64,000 bases of DNA from DVED01 sp963838375 (lineage in GTDB: Bacteria > Cyanobacteriota > Cyanobacteriia > Cyanobacteriales > Geitlerinemataceae): NCBI GenBank assembly GCA_963838375.1, contig CAWIQY010000015.1, forward strand, positions 186,001-250,000, given 5' to 3'. The position numbers were made by a program, and so were the translations under genes. The notes below the pieces were generated by a model. The model was not told where the DNA came from and made no database searches. It worked only from the letters and a program-made list of their open reading frames with translations. Positions 46,712-55,419 of this stretch are shown here, one piece after another; positions within the stretch are counted from its first letter, which is position 1; each line of letters opens with the position of its first letter.

Positions 46712-46751
46712 TAGTTAATAGTTAATAGTTAATAGTTAATAGTTAATAGTT
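46708..46751. repeat. Heptamer tandem repeat AGTTAAT, about 6 copies
   Basis: Same unit as at 45097-45158, starting within the ycf46 stop codon. The two tracts are in direct orientation and enclose ycf46. Confidence 0.93.
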
Positions 46752-46804
46752 CAGATCGCCAACAAGAGCGAAAGGCAACTAGCCAATTACCAATTACCAG
46801 TATT

Positions 46805-47248
46805 ATGACTATATCTAATGTTGCCAAAGTTGTTCTGGGATTTGCGATCGCGATCGCTCTTTTAATTGGGGGAAGTATCGCCGCCACCCTCTATCTGGTT
46901 GCCAAACTTACGGCTCTACCGCCCAAACCTGTTTTTGATAGTACACCGCCTACCGGTGAGAAAACCGCAGCTACACCAGCCGCCACACCAACTGCCACGC
47001 CAACCGCCACACCCAGCCCCACCCCAACTCCCACACCGTCGGGATATCTCGCCCGCGTCACTTGGCAGGAAGGTTTGCTGTTGCGAACCTCTCCGGATTT
47101 TAATGCGGCGAGTGACGGGGGAATTGGGTTCAACCAGGAGGTCCGTGTTCTGGAAGAAACGGGAGATGGGAAATGGCAGCGAGTCCGCTTAGAGAGCGGA
47201 AAAGAAGGCTGGGTGGTTGGGGGCAATACCAATAAGGTCGAGGAGTAG
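46805..47248 (+). CDS. Membrane-anchored SH3-domain protein
   Basis: 147 residues. One N-terminal transmembrane helix (VVLGFAIAIALLIGGSIAAT, about 9-28), then a low-complexity Ala/Thr/Pro linker built from ATPTATPT and PTPTPT units (55-80). A bacterial SH3b domain follows (GLLLRTSPDFNAASDGGIGF to WQRVRLESGKEGWV). The SH3 part likely binds cell wall or a periplasmic partner. It is convergent with the DUF3747 gene, 19 bp apart. Confidence 0.85.
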   Translation: MTISNVAKVVLGFAIAIALLIGGSIAATLYLVAKLTALPPKPVFDSTPPTGEKTAATPAATPTATPTATPSPTPTPTPSGYLARVTWQEGLLLRTSPDFNAASDGGIGFNQEVRVLEETGDGKWQRVRLESGKEGWVVGGNTNKVEE

Positions 47249-47267
47249 AAGGGAGAAGATTTCGGAA

Positions 47268-48287
47268 TTAGCGAGATCCGACAATTTGACCGGGTGTGCC
47301 GTCGAGGAGTTGGGCAAACTGACCGCGCTGTTCGGCATTGAGAATCGATCGCAGTTCTAAGAGTTTATCAAAGTGCAGGTCGGACAGTTCGGCTTGCAAT
47401 TGGCGAATTTGCTTTTGTTGACGGCGCAACGATCGATCGGAGGTTTCGACACCCATCATTTGGTGTAACTGTTGCCGAGCTTGCTGCAACGTTTGACCTT
47501 GGGCGGTCATCCGAGCATTGTAGCGGGTTTCGATCGCTTGCATCTGGCGAATTTGCTCGGCAGACAGTTGCAGTTGCAGTTCTCCAGAAGGTTGACTGAC
47601 GGGAGTGGGACGAGTTGGGAGAGTTGGAGGAGTGACGGGAGTTGGAGAAGTCGGACGGACTGGGGGCTTGGCAGGCTGTGGAGCGGGAGTGGGACGAGAA
47701 GCCGTCGTTGTCGAATTGGTCAGTTCGCTCAAGGTCAAATCGTTGGTGAGGTAAACGTGACCGAGAGTGCGACCCTGATAGTTCCGTTTGCTAAAGCGCC
47801 AGCCGGGGTTCAGTTCTAGTTTAGTAAAGCCAGAGGAGACAGAGCGAGCGCGACCGATTTCTAGGGAACCACCAGAACGCGAGCTGAACGGAACGCCCTT
47901 CAACACCATATCATCCCCATCCCGAACGACTCGCAGGTTGTATTGCATCCCTAAGTCACGATCGCCCACGCGAATGGAATAACCGTTACTATCGGTACTA
48001 CGACCGCAAATTCCCGTAAAGTCGAAATCTAGGAGTAAGGGATCGACTTCCACGGGGTTGGCTCCGGTTTCTTTCCAGCAGGGCCGATCGTTAGAAATCT
48101 GTTCGAGAACCAGCAGTTGGTGACGAGTGGAGCCCACCGGAGCCGCAACCGCAATAAAGTTATTTTGGCGAACTTCAGTCTTCCCGAAGGTATTTGCTTG
48201 TGCGGGAGTGGCAGAAAATAGACCGATGGAAGAAAGAGTGGCGGCGGCGAGAGCGGCGAAACGAAGGTGAAGAGAAGAGGTATTCAT
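47268..48287 (-). CDS. DUF3747 protein with Spy/CpxP-like C-terminus
   Basis: 339 residues from the ATG at 48287, which gives a normal signal peptide (SIGLFSATPAQA, cleavage before NTFG). Residues 33-195 are the cyanobacterial DUF3747 domain (IAVAAPVGSTRHQLLVLEQI, LLDFDFTGICGRSTDSNGYS). A Pro/Thr hinge follows. The last 110 residues form a helical domain resembling periplasmic chaperones of the CpxP/Spy type, with a C-terminal LRSILNAEQRGQFAQLL (LTxxQ-like). It is probably an envelope protein; the fusion suggests stress-related binding of partners. Confidence 0.78.
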   Translation of the reverse strand: MNTSSLHLRFAALAAATLSSIGLFSATPAQANTFGKTEVRQNNFIAVAAPVGSTRHQLLVLEQISNDRPCWKETGANPVEVDPLLLDFDFTGICGRSTDSNGYSIRVGDRDLGMQYNLRVVRDGDDMVLKGVPFSSRSGGSLEIGRARSVSSGFTKLELNPGWRFSKRNYQGRTLGHVYLTNDLTLSELTNSTTTASRPTPAPQPAKPPVRPTSPTPVTPPTLPTRPTPVSQPSGELQLQLSAEQIRQMQAIETRYNARMTAQGQTLQQARQQLHQMMGVETSDRSLRRQQKQIRQLQAELSDLHFDKLLELRSILNAEQRGQFAQLLDGTPGQIVGSR

Positions 48288-48647
48288 GAACTTGGAGAGT
48301 GCTTGATTTGCTATGTTTTTATTGTGGGGGAGATCTTTAGACCGTTGGGGTCGCATCGTTCTAGTTCGTTAACTGTCCACTACTTGATGTGCCAATTTAG
48401 GGATTGGCGATCCTCTTTTTTAGCCTCCGGTTGCACTCATGGAGTGGCTGCGATCTCTATTTGAGATCGAGCAAAATAGATCGATTCAAGCTTCTGTCTC
48501 TGCTAAACGGCTAATTGCCATTTTGGCTCGAATCCTTTAATTTATATGGAGAATTCTGACAATTGTCGATCGAATGTGGTAATTTTCAGGGTACGACTTC
48601 TGTCTAAAATATAAAAAATCAGTTTTTGTTCCTACCCCCTTAATACT
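48288..48647. other. 360-bp divergent intergenic region
   Basis: Upstream of both the DUF3747 gene and the small exported protein. It holds a TAAAAT at 48603 that may be a -10 box. No gene or strong hairpin is evident. Confidence 0.4.
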
Positions 48648-48854
48648 GTGATGAAAATCAGACTATTATTCTCGACTGTCTGTTTATCAACTGTCTGTAT
48701 CGCGATCGGATTCGGTAGGTGGATGCCAACCCCACCGTCTTTAACTGCCAAGCCCACTTTTGTCATCGTGCAAGCTGCAACCGAACAAAACTCATCACCC
48801 CCCGGTAGTAGCCGTGGGGAAGAACGTAGATATTCTGCACCTCAAACGTTTTAA
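48648..48854 (+). CDS. Small exported protein of unknown function
   Basis: 68 residues. The N-terminal hydrophobic helix (IRLLFSTVCLSTVCIAIGFG) suggests a signal peptide or anchor. The rest is short and polar, with PPGSSRGEERR, a motif common at the start of mature cyanobacterial exported proteins. It may be a truncated version of a longer gene, because the sequence after the stop carries no recognisable continuation. Low confidence. Confidence 0.4.
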   Translation: MMKIRLLFSTVCLSTVCIAIGFGRWMPTPPSLTAKPTFVIVQAATEQNSSPPGSSRGEERRYSAPQTF

Positions 48855-49050
48855 CGAAAACGAGGCAGTGGAGTCTTGGGCAGCCACTGTCGTCACGTAG
48901 TGTACTTTTTTACGTTTATGTTACAGCCTTAGCAAAGAGCTTTGGCTGTTGCCGTTGGTATTAGAACTCTGCCTGAAGTTGGTGTCACCAAACCTACAAA
49001 GCGACTGGGGAAAGGCGCGACGGGGAAAGGATTGAAACCGTCGGAGTCGT

Positions 49051-50700
49051 TCACCACCGATCGAGGATGTCATCGTCAGGGATATCAGACGTCGATTCTT
49101 CCTCCGAGGGTGTATCCCCGTCTCCCCAGGCTGGAGAGGATTCTGCCGCCCGTTGCGATCGCTCTTTATGGCGTCCGTAGGTAATGGGAATGGGTTTCGA
49201 CTCCGGAGGTTCTGGCGTCGCATCGGCATTGGGAACGAGTTCCAGTTGTCGGGGTTTCGGGGGTTCCGGTTTTTGTGGGCGACGCCGACGCGCTGAGGTT
49301 CCTTCTTCGACAGTATCTTCCGACACCACCTCATACAAAATCGCCAGTTTCTCGCGATGGTGGCTTTTGCGTAACACGCGCCCCAAACGCTGTATGTATT
49401 CTCGCGTGGAACCGCTTCCCGACAATAAAATCGCGATTCTGGCTTCGGGAACGTCTACCCCTTCATTCAAGACATGGGAGGCAACCAGGGTTTTATACTC
49501 TCCACTTTTGAATCGATCGAGAATGGCGTGGCGTTCCTTGACGGGAGTTTGGTGGGTGATGGCGGGAATCAAGAAATCTTGTGAAATACGATAAACCGTA
49601 GCGTTATCGTTGGTAAAAATGAGAGTGCGATCGCCATAGTGTTGGGCGACCAGTTCAGTGAGGACGCGCAGTTTTCCGGGGGTTCCCAGGGCGATCGTCT
49701 TGGCTTCATTGTGGGCTTTGAGGGCTCGCCGTCCCTGGGCCGATCGGGCGCTGGCACGGATGAATGCTTGCCAACCTTTGAGACTACCCAGACGAATATT
49801 CGATCGTTGTAAAAATTGGTTGCGTTCTGCAATTAAAGCTTGGTAGCGATCGCGTTCGAGTTGGGACAACTTCACCTTAATTTGCTCGATGCGGTGCCCG
49901 GCGAGGGCATCCCCCGCCAACTCTTCCGGCGTACGGCGGTATACTTGGGGTCCGATTAACTCGTTCAAATCCGCGTGTTTGCCGTCGGCGCGTTCCGGAG
50001 TTGCCGACAATCCCAGACGATAAGGGGCGATCAAATACTCGGCAATGACGCGGTAAAAATCTGTCGGTAAGTGGTGACACTCGTCGAAAATGAGCAACCC
50101 GTAACGATCGCCCAAATGTTCGGCATGAATAGCCGCGCTATCGTAGGTGGCAACCAGAATGGCAGTGCGATCGTGAGAACCCCCGCCCAGCAATCCCACC
50201 TCGGCATTGGGAAACGCCGCCAGCAAATGCGCGTACCACTGGTGCATCAAATCCAACGTGGGCACCACAATCAACGTACTGCGCGGAGTTTGTTCCAAAC
50301 ACATCTGTGCCAGATAGGTTTTTCCCGCTGCCGTGGGCAAAACCACCACCCCACAGCGTCCCGCCTTTTTCCACGCCAAGAGGGCTTCGGCTTGGTGCGG
50401 ATACGGTTCCATCTCCAGCTTGGCAGACAATTCCAAAGTCTCGAATCCTTGGGCATTGTCCGCAAACACCGTTTCCTCCGATCTTAAACGTTCTACTAAC
50501 GGGCGATAGTCGATCGCCCGGATGCGAAACTTTTCGATCCGATCGTCCCACGTGGCATATTCGACCCATCCCTTACCCCTTGGAGGCGGGTGCAAAATGA
50601 GCGTTCCGCGATCGAAACTGAGGATGGGCTGACGAGGCATTAATTCTGTTGATTGTTGATTGTTAACTTTTGACGGGTTCGGGGAGATCTCTGTCGGCAT
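49051..50700 (-). CDS. XPB-like superfamily 2 DNA helicase
   Basis: 549 residues. An N-terminal damage-recognition-like domain (1-95) precedes the helicase core: Walker A VVLPTAAGKTYLAQM, motif II LLIFDECHHLP (DECH), motif III LGLSATPERADG, and C-terminal motifs TLIFTNDNATVYRI and IQRLGRVLRKSH. The tail is acidic and probably disordered. It resembles bacterial XPB/Rad25-type helicases thought to act in DNA repair. An ATG at 50640 (MPRQPILSFDRG) is a possible shorter start. It follows the DUF4336 gene by 23 bp. Confidence 0.83.
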   Translation of the reverse strand: MPTEISPNPSKVNNQQSTELMPRQPILSFDRGTLILHPPPRGKGWVEYATWDDRIEKFRIRAIDYRPLVERLRSEETVFADNAQGFETLELSAKLEMEPYPHQAEALLAWKKAGRCGVVVLPTAAGKTYLAQMCLEQTPRSTLIVVPTLDLMHQWYAHLLAAFPNAEVGLLGGGSHDRTAILVATYDSAAIHAEHLGDRYGLLIFDECHHLPTDFYRVIAEYLIAPYRLGLSATPERADGKHADLNELIGPQVYRRTPEELAGDALAGHRIEQIKVKLSQLERDRYQALIAERNQFLQRSNIRLGSLKGWQAFIRASARSAQGRRALKAHNEAKTIALGTPGKLRVLTELVAQHYGDRTLIFTNDNATVYRISQDFLIPAITHQTPVKERHAILDRFKSGEYKTLVASHVLNEGVDVPEARIAILLSGSGSTREYIQRLGRVLRKSHHREKLAILYEVVSEDTVEEGTSARRRRPQKPEPPKPRQLELVPNADATPEPPESKPIPITYGRHKERSQRAAESSPAWGDGDTPSEEESTSDIPDDDILDRW

Positions 50701-50723
50701 CTCTTTGCAGGCGACGATGTGAG

Positions 50724-51959
50724 TTACACTTTATTTTTTGCCGGCGGAACGATGCCACTTTGAATTAAACTGCGATCGATACCTTGGATCGCTTTAAAAT
50801 CGGCTTCGGGTAATGGATAAGTAGTACTGCTAAATAAACCAGCACTAACCGATGGCTGTTGTTCTAGAAACGAAAAAGCTTGGCGAAACTGAGATGGCGT
50901 GGCGGCAATGGGCGAGGCAAAATGGCAGGGAACGATACGATCGAAGTGCCAACACGCCACCTCCCCAGCCCAGTCTAGAGTCTCTTTGGGGGCGCGGTTG
51001 AGAATCAGGGTTTGTAAGACTGGGGCAACGAAGGGACGACCATTGCCCTGTAAAGCATCAAACGCTCGTTGCCAATCTGCCCGCCATTGGAAGGGAAATA
51101 ATCCGAAATAGCCTTTGGGAGAGCGATCGGCGGCTTTAATCGCATTACGCAGTACAGCGCCCCATGGGGGGACTTCCAAAGCGCTAGGTTGGAAATACAA
51201 CGCGAATAGGGAGATGCGCTGCCATCCCCGACGGCGGTTTTCTTGGGTATCTTCTAATCGATCGGCAGCGGTATCCCGAGCATGGAAGAGCAGGGGATAG
51301 GGATCGAGTTGGAGAATGGCTGGGGGTTCTGTGGGGACGGAAACCACCGTATCGGCAACTAGTAGCGTTTGCGATCGCCGATCGAACAAAGCGACTTCCG
51401 AAAAACGACCCGGACCGAGTTCGATCGTCTCTAAAATAGCATAATCGAACTGATCGCCAAAAGGTGTTTGATGGCTCTTCTGGGGAAGGACTTGGGTACG
51501 ACGGGGAGGAAACCCTAACCAACTCAGAGGTAAATCGATCGGAAAACTCCATTGGTGGGGAGCAGCCCAGACTTGGGCACGGGGAAAACACCGAGCGAAA
51601 GGACCGACAAAAACCTTGTGTTCCAGACCGGAGATCGTTGGCAGAACGATATACTTGACTTCTCCGTGTGCGGCAACCAACTCCTCAACCAACCTCACAC
51701 ACTCTCGGGTGGGGGCAACCGGAGCATAAACCAACAATCCCCCTGTTTCTAACTTCACCACTGTCATCCGAATGGGGACGACGACATAGAAAATGCCCTG
51801 AAGTTGATCGAATGTCCAAACCGCATCTTCAACCACTTCCTGGCGAATTGTCCGTCGCTTGCCAAATGGATAGAGGGGAACCAGGGGCCACCAAGCCCAT
51901 GAAGAGTCTTGCAAATGAATCGGTTGTCCTAGCATGTCCTGCATGTCGAGCGGGTTCAT
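50724..51959 (-). CDS. DUF4336 protein (metallo-beta-lactamase-like fold)
   Basis: 411 residues, cytosolic. The N-terminal YPFGKRRTIRQEVVEDAVWT and FYVVVPIRMTVVKLETGGLL stretch, then LPTISGLEHKVFVGPFARCF, are DUF4336 hallmarks. The fold is lactamase-like, but the usual HxHxDH cluster is not seen, so the active site, if any, differs. Function unknown. It is directly upstream of the helicase gene and probably co-transcribed. Confidence 0.8.
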   Translation of the reverse strand: MNPLDMQDMLGQPIHLQDSSWAWWPLVPLYPFGKRRTIRQEVVEDAVWTFDQLQGIFYVVVPIRMTVVKLETGGLLVYAPVAPTRECVRLVEELVAAHGEVKYIVLPTISGLEHKVFVGPFARCFPRAQVWAAPHQWSFPIDLPLSWLGFPPRRTQVLPQKSHQTPFGDQFDYAILETIELGPGRFSEVALFDRRSQTLLVADTVVSVPTEPPAILQLDPYPLLFHARDTAADRLEDTQENRRRGWQRISLFALYFQPSALEVPPWGAVLRNAIKAADRSPKGYFGLFPFQWRADWQRAFDALQGNGRPFVAPVLQTLILNRAPKETLDWAGEVACWHFDRIVPCHFASPIAATPSQFRQAFSFLEQQPSVSAGLFSSTTYPLPEADFKAIQGIDRSLIQSGIVPPAKNKV

Positions 51960-52432
51960 CGAAGCTGTGTCTGGGTTGCTTTTTCAAGGCACGACATCCG
52001 ATCGCATTTGCTTTTTGCGATGACATGACTCTCAACGCACGTGACATACTCTCGATGCTGACCTAGAAAAACCCGTCTAACCCCCTAATCTTCTCACCTC
52101 TGACTACTCAATGTCGAGTCCAGAGCGAGATGAGTATCCTCGTACTACAACTGCCCTCAATTCCTCCTGCCACTCGACAACATTTCGGTCGCTCGATCGC
52201 GATCGAGTCTTGCTGCAAAAGCTTTTTGCACAATGCAACCGAGGGAACTTCAGTCGTATTTCTCCAGGCTTCTTCCCTATTTTCCAGATCGGCGCTATGG
52301 TAGTAACTGAGAAATAGGTATAGATGGCTGAGTATCCGCTACTAATTACGAGACTTTTCTGACTGGTATTAGATTAGTAGACCTGCCTCTGGATTGAAAT
52401 CTCTACACATTATGGAATTCGAGAGGTCAGTA
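51960..52432. other. 473-bp intergenic region upstream of rbp
   Basis: Divergent promoter region and probably a long 5' leader for the RNA-binding protein. A 68-codon frame at 52111-52317 lacks features of a real protein. Confidence 0.45.
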
Positions 52433-52714
52433 ATGACTATTTACGTAGGTAATCTGTCCTATGAAGTGACAGAGACCGGGTTGAATGAGGTATTTGCCGA
52501 ATACGGCACCGTGAAGAGGGTTCAACTGCCCGTGGATCGGGAAACGGGTCGGCTGCGAGGTTTTGGCTTTGTGGAAATGGACTCAGAAACGGAAGAAACT
52601 GCCGCGATCGAAAGTTTAGATGGTGCAGAGTGGATGGAGCGCACTCTGAAAGTCAACAAAGCTAAACCTCGTGAAAATCGGCGGCCTTCCGGCAGCGGTG
52701 CGGGCTGGCGGTAG
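52433..52714 (+). CDS. rbp: RRM RNA-binding protein (cyanobacterial Rbp)
   Basis: 93 residues, a single RRM with RNP2 IYVGNL and RNP1 RGFGFVEM, and a short Arg/Gly-rich tail (ENRRPSGSGAGWR). The ATG at 52433 is preceded by GAGAGG (52421-52426). These proteins bind mRNA, some helping photosystem mRNAs to reach thylakoids, and several are cold-induced. rpsU follows 159 bp later, a known cyanobacterial pairing, with a terminator-like hairpin between. Confidence 0.92.
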   Translation: MTIYVGNLSYEVTETGLNEVFAEYGTVKRVQLPVDRETGRLRGFGFVEMDSETEETAAIESLDGAEWMERTLKVNKAKPRENRRPSGSGAGWR

Positions 52715-52789
52715 TTGGGGAAACAATTCCTCGCGACGCTACTAGGTTCTGAGGTCTAAATCTAACTGTATTTTCAGACCTGAAGACCG

Positions 52790-52819
52790 AACCGGGTACG
52801 TTCCCGGTTGTATTTTTTT
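52790..52819 (+). terminator. Hairpin with T run between rbp and rpsU
   Basis: AACCGGG / CCCGGTT stem with a 6-nt loop followed by GTATTTTTTT. It could be a full or partial terminator (attenuator) that sets the ratio of rbp to rpsU transcripts. Confidence 0.8.
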
Positions 52820-52873
52820 GTGCTGAACGATGGCGGTCGAGTCAGCAATGTAATCAGATTAAGAGGATATTGA

Positions 52874-53077
52874 ATGGCTCAAGTGATCCTGGGTGAAGAT
52901 GAGCTGTTAGAGTCAGCATTACGTCGATTTAAACGAAAAGTTTCCGGAGCCGGAATCTTTTCGGACATGAAGAAGCATCGGCATTTTGAAACGCCAGCAC
53001 AAAAACGCAAGCGTAAAGAAATTGCCAGACATCGAGAACGCCGTAGGCTTCGGAACCGTGGGAAAAGGTATAACTAA
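52874..53077 (+). CDS. rpsU: 30S ribosomal protein S21
   Basis: 67 residues, basic. It contains ESALRRFKRKVSGAGIFSDM and RHFETPAQKRKRKEIARHRE. S21 assists mRNA base-pairing with 16S rRNA. It lies downstream of rbp. Confidence 0.94.
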   Translation: MAQVILGEDELLESALRRFKRKVSGAGIFSDMKKHRHFETPAQKRKRKEIARHRERRRLRNRGKRYN

Positions 53078-53166
53078 GTGCACCACGGTGTTGGACGAGC
53101 ACCTATTCAAAATCTGTAAAGTGTTTGCTTCATCAGAACGTACGCAGAGCGTTTACATATAGTTTG

Positions 53167-53200
53167 TAGTAGAGGCAATCCCCTGTGGTTGCCTCTACTA
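53167..53200. terminator. Perfect 12-bp inverted repeat between rpsU and cysK
   Basis: TAGTAGAGGCAA / TTGCCTCTACTA with a 10-nt loop. It lacks a T run on either side but sits between convergent genes, so a bidirectional stop is plausible. Confidence 0.6.
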
Positions 53201-53258
53201 GATCTAAACATCTAAAAAGGTGGCGTAAGTCCAACTCAAACTTTTTTGAATTCAACTT

Positions 53259-54221
53259 TTAATTCAGCACGGGCTGTGCCACTGCTTGTAAATCTTGGAA
53301 CAGTGGGGTACTGAGATACCGTTCGCCAAAGCTAGGCTGAATCATCACGATCGTTTTGCCCGCGTTCTCTGGACGTTGTCCCACTCGAATTGCCGCGCAC
53401 AGTGCTGCTCCCGTAGAAATGCCCGAGAGCAGTCCTTCTTCGCGAGCCAAGCGCCGACCATAGGCGATCGCATCGTCATCGCTCACCTTGACCACCTCGT
53501 CGATCAGATCTATTTCGAGCACTTGCGGTACAAATCCTGCCCCGATGCCTTGAATTTTGTGAGGTCCGGCGCTACCTCCGGATAAGATCGGGCTATTGGC
53601 GGGTTCAACGGCGATCGCCCGCAAGGTCGTTTTTTTGGGCTTCAGTGCTTGGGCAATCCCGGTAATCGTTCCCCCAGTGCCCACCCCAGCAACCAGGATG
53701 TCGATCTGACCCTCTGTATCCTCCCAAATTTCCGAGGCTGTGGTGTCTCGATGAATTTGGGGATTGGCAGCATTGCTAAACTGTTGCAACATATAGGCAT
53801 CCGGTAAACGATCGACAATTTCTTGGGCATGGGCGATCGCGCCTCGCATTCCTGCCGAACCCGGTGTCAGCTCCAACTTTGCCCCGTAAGCTTGCAACAT
53901 ATTCCGACGCTCCACGCTCATGGTGTCTGGCATGGTCAGAATCAGTTGGTATCCTTTGGCGGCAGCCACCATGGCTAAGGCAATCCCCGTATTTCCCGAT
54001 GTCGGTTCGACTAGCACGGTTTTTCCGGGAACGATTCTCCCTTCCTCTTCGGCAACGCGAATCATATTCACCCCAATGCGATCTTTGACCGAAGCCGCTG
54101 GGTTCATTCCTTCGAGCTTGACGAGAATTCGAGCCGCACACCCTTCGGCTTGGGGAATTCGGTTCAATTGTACTAAAGGAGTTCGACCGACGAGTTCTGT
54201 GATGTTACGGGCAATTTTCAT
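53259..54221 (-). CDS. cysK: Cysteine synthase A
   Basis: 320 residues from the ATG at 54221, which has AGAGGA before it; the frame remains open to 54269. This PLP enzyme forms cysteine from O-acetylserine and sulfide. The PLP Lys is in AASVKDRIGVNM, the substrate loop is PTSGNTGIALAMVAAAKGYQ, and the phosphate loop is VAGVGTGGTITGIAQ. The C-terminal EEGLLSGISTGAALCAAIR is typical of CysK. It follows the CSP41-like gene by 63 bp and may be co-transcribed. Confidence 0.94.
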   Translation of the reverse strand: MKIARNITELVGRTPLVQLNRIPQAEGCAARILVKLEGMNPAASVKDRIGVNMIRVAEEEGRIVPGKTVLVEPTSGNTGIALAMVAAAKGYQLILTMPDTMSVERRNMLQAYGAKLELTPGSAGMRGAIAHAQEIVDRLPDAYMLQQFSNAANPQIHRDTTASEIWEDTEGQIDILVAGVGTGGTITGIAQALKPKKTTLRAIAVEPANSPILSGGSAGPHKIQGIGAGFVPQVLEIDLIDEVVKVSDDDAIAYGRRLAREEGLLSGISTGAALCAAIRVGQRPENAGKTIVMIQPSFGERYLSTPLFQDLQAVAQPVLN

Positions 54222-54284
54222 GGTTTTTCCTCTGTTGTCTGTCCGGTTTTGCGTGTCCAGAAGCCTCAAAGTTTTCTCTCTGTT

Positions 54285-55226
54285 TTATGAAGAAATGGCG
54301 TTGAGAATTTCGTCATCTGTCGAAAAATCCACTTCTGTTTTGTCGGTGCTGTTGGCGATATAATCGTTTTGAAATGAGTCTTTCAAACCCGAAACTAAGT
54401 CGAATTCGGGTTGCCAGTCCAGTTCCGTTTGAGCTTTGTGAATCTCGGTGAAGAAATGCTGGGGACGTAAGGGAAAGGCTTTGCGCTTGCCAAAGTCGAA
54501 TTGTTTGGGATCGTAGTGGACTAAGTTGAGGGTGTCGGGAGATTTTTCCGCTGCTTCGGCACAGGCTTTGGCTAAACCGTCGAAGGTGATGTAACGATCG
54601 CCGGAGATGTTATAAATTTGCCCGATCGCTTTTTGGTTTCCGAGAACGGCTGCCATAGCATTAGCTAAATCGGCACAGTGTCCGAGTTGGGTCATATGCT
54701 GTCCGTGACCGGGAATGGGGATGGGGCGATCGCGGACGATGCGATCGAAAAACCATGCCTCTAACGGGTTATAATTTTGCGGTCCGTAGATATAAACAGG
54801 ACGAATTGAGGTAAACGGCAAACCCGCCTCTTGTAAGTAAGTTTCCGTTTCAAATTTTCCTTTGTGTCGGCTTTTGGGATCGACAGCATCTCCTTCAATA
54901 TGGGGCATTCGATCTGACTTTAGATACACGCCGGCGGAACTGACGTAGATGAAATGCTGGATGTTTCCTTGGAAAATTTCAGCCAGGGGTTGCGTATCGC
55001 TCAGTTCGCGACCGTTATTATCAAAAACGGCATCGAAGCGTTCTCCAGAAAGTTTTTCTTTGAGTTGAGTCGCATCAGTTCGATCGCCGTGAATTTGGCT
55101 GACTTTCTCTACAGGAGCCGGCTTTTTCCCTCGATTGAAGAGAACGACATCATGTCCTCGATCCACTAAAATTTTAGTTAAATAAACCCCGATAAACCGG
55201 GTTCCACCCATGATTAAAATTCTCAT
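54285..55226 (-). CDS. CSP41-like NAD-dependent epimerase/dehydratase family protein
   Basis: 313 residues of the short-chain dehydrogenase (extended) fold. The N-terminal dinucleotide motif is GGTRFIGVYL, followed by IYVSSAGVYLKSDRMPHIEG and IRPVYIYGPQNYNPLEAWFF. The usual catalytic YxxxK is not conserved as such; the Tyr is in GVYL and the Lys is shifted. This matches the chloroplast stem-loop binding protein CSP41b group, which binds RNA and ribosomes. A sugar-nucleotide epimerase is an alternative. Confidence 0.82.
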   Translation of the reverse strand: MRILIMGGTRFIGVYLTKILVDRGHDVVLFNRGKKPAPVEKVSQIHGDRTDATQLKEKLSGERFDAVFDNNGRELSDTQPLAEIFQGNIQHFIYVSSAGVYLKSDRMPHIEGDAVDPKSRHKGKFETETYLQEAGLPFTSIRPVYIYGPQNYNPLEAWFFDRIVRDRPIPIPGHGQHMTQLGHCADLANAMAAVLGNQKAIGQIYNISGDRYITFDGLAKACAEAAEKSPDTLNLVHYDPKQFDFGKRKAFPLRPQHFFTEIHKAQTELDWQPEFDLVSGLKDSFQNDYIANSTDKTEVDFSTDDEILNAISS

Positions 55227-55419
55227 TTTTCCAAATCTCTACGATCGTTAAAACTTTTAGTCGATTTTTGCGAATCTACTCAAAAGTGTTCTTCATTTTA
55301 GGATACAAGAGATCGAGGACGAATTGATAGAGATGGGTGGAGATATTCCCGCGCTACAGTAAGAGTTAGCCCAATAGTAGATCGGATAAGATCGATCGTG
55401 ACAGAGAGGAAGGTAGTGG

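Noticed and set aside
52111..52317. 68-codon frame upstream of rbp
   Set aside because: No ribosome site, no protein-like composition and no recognisable motif.
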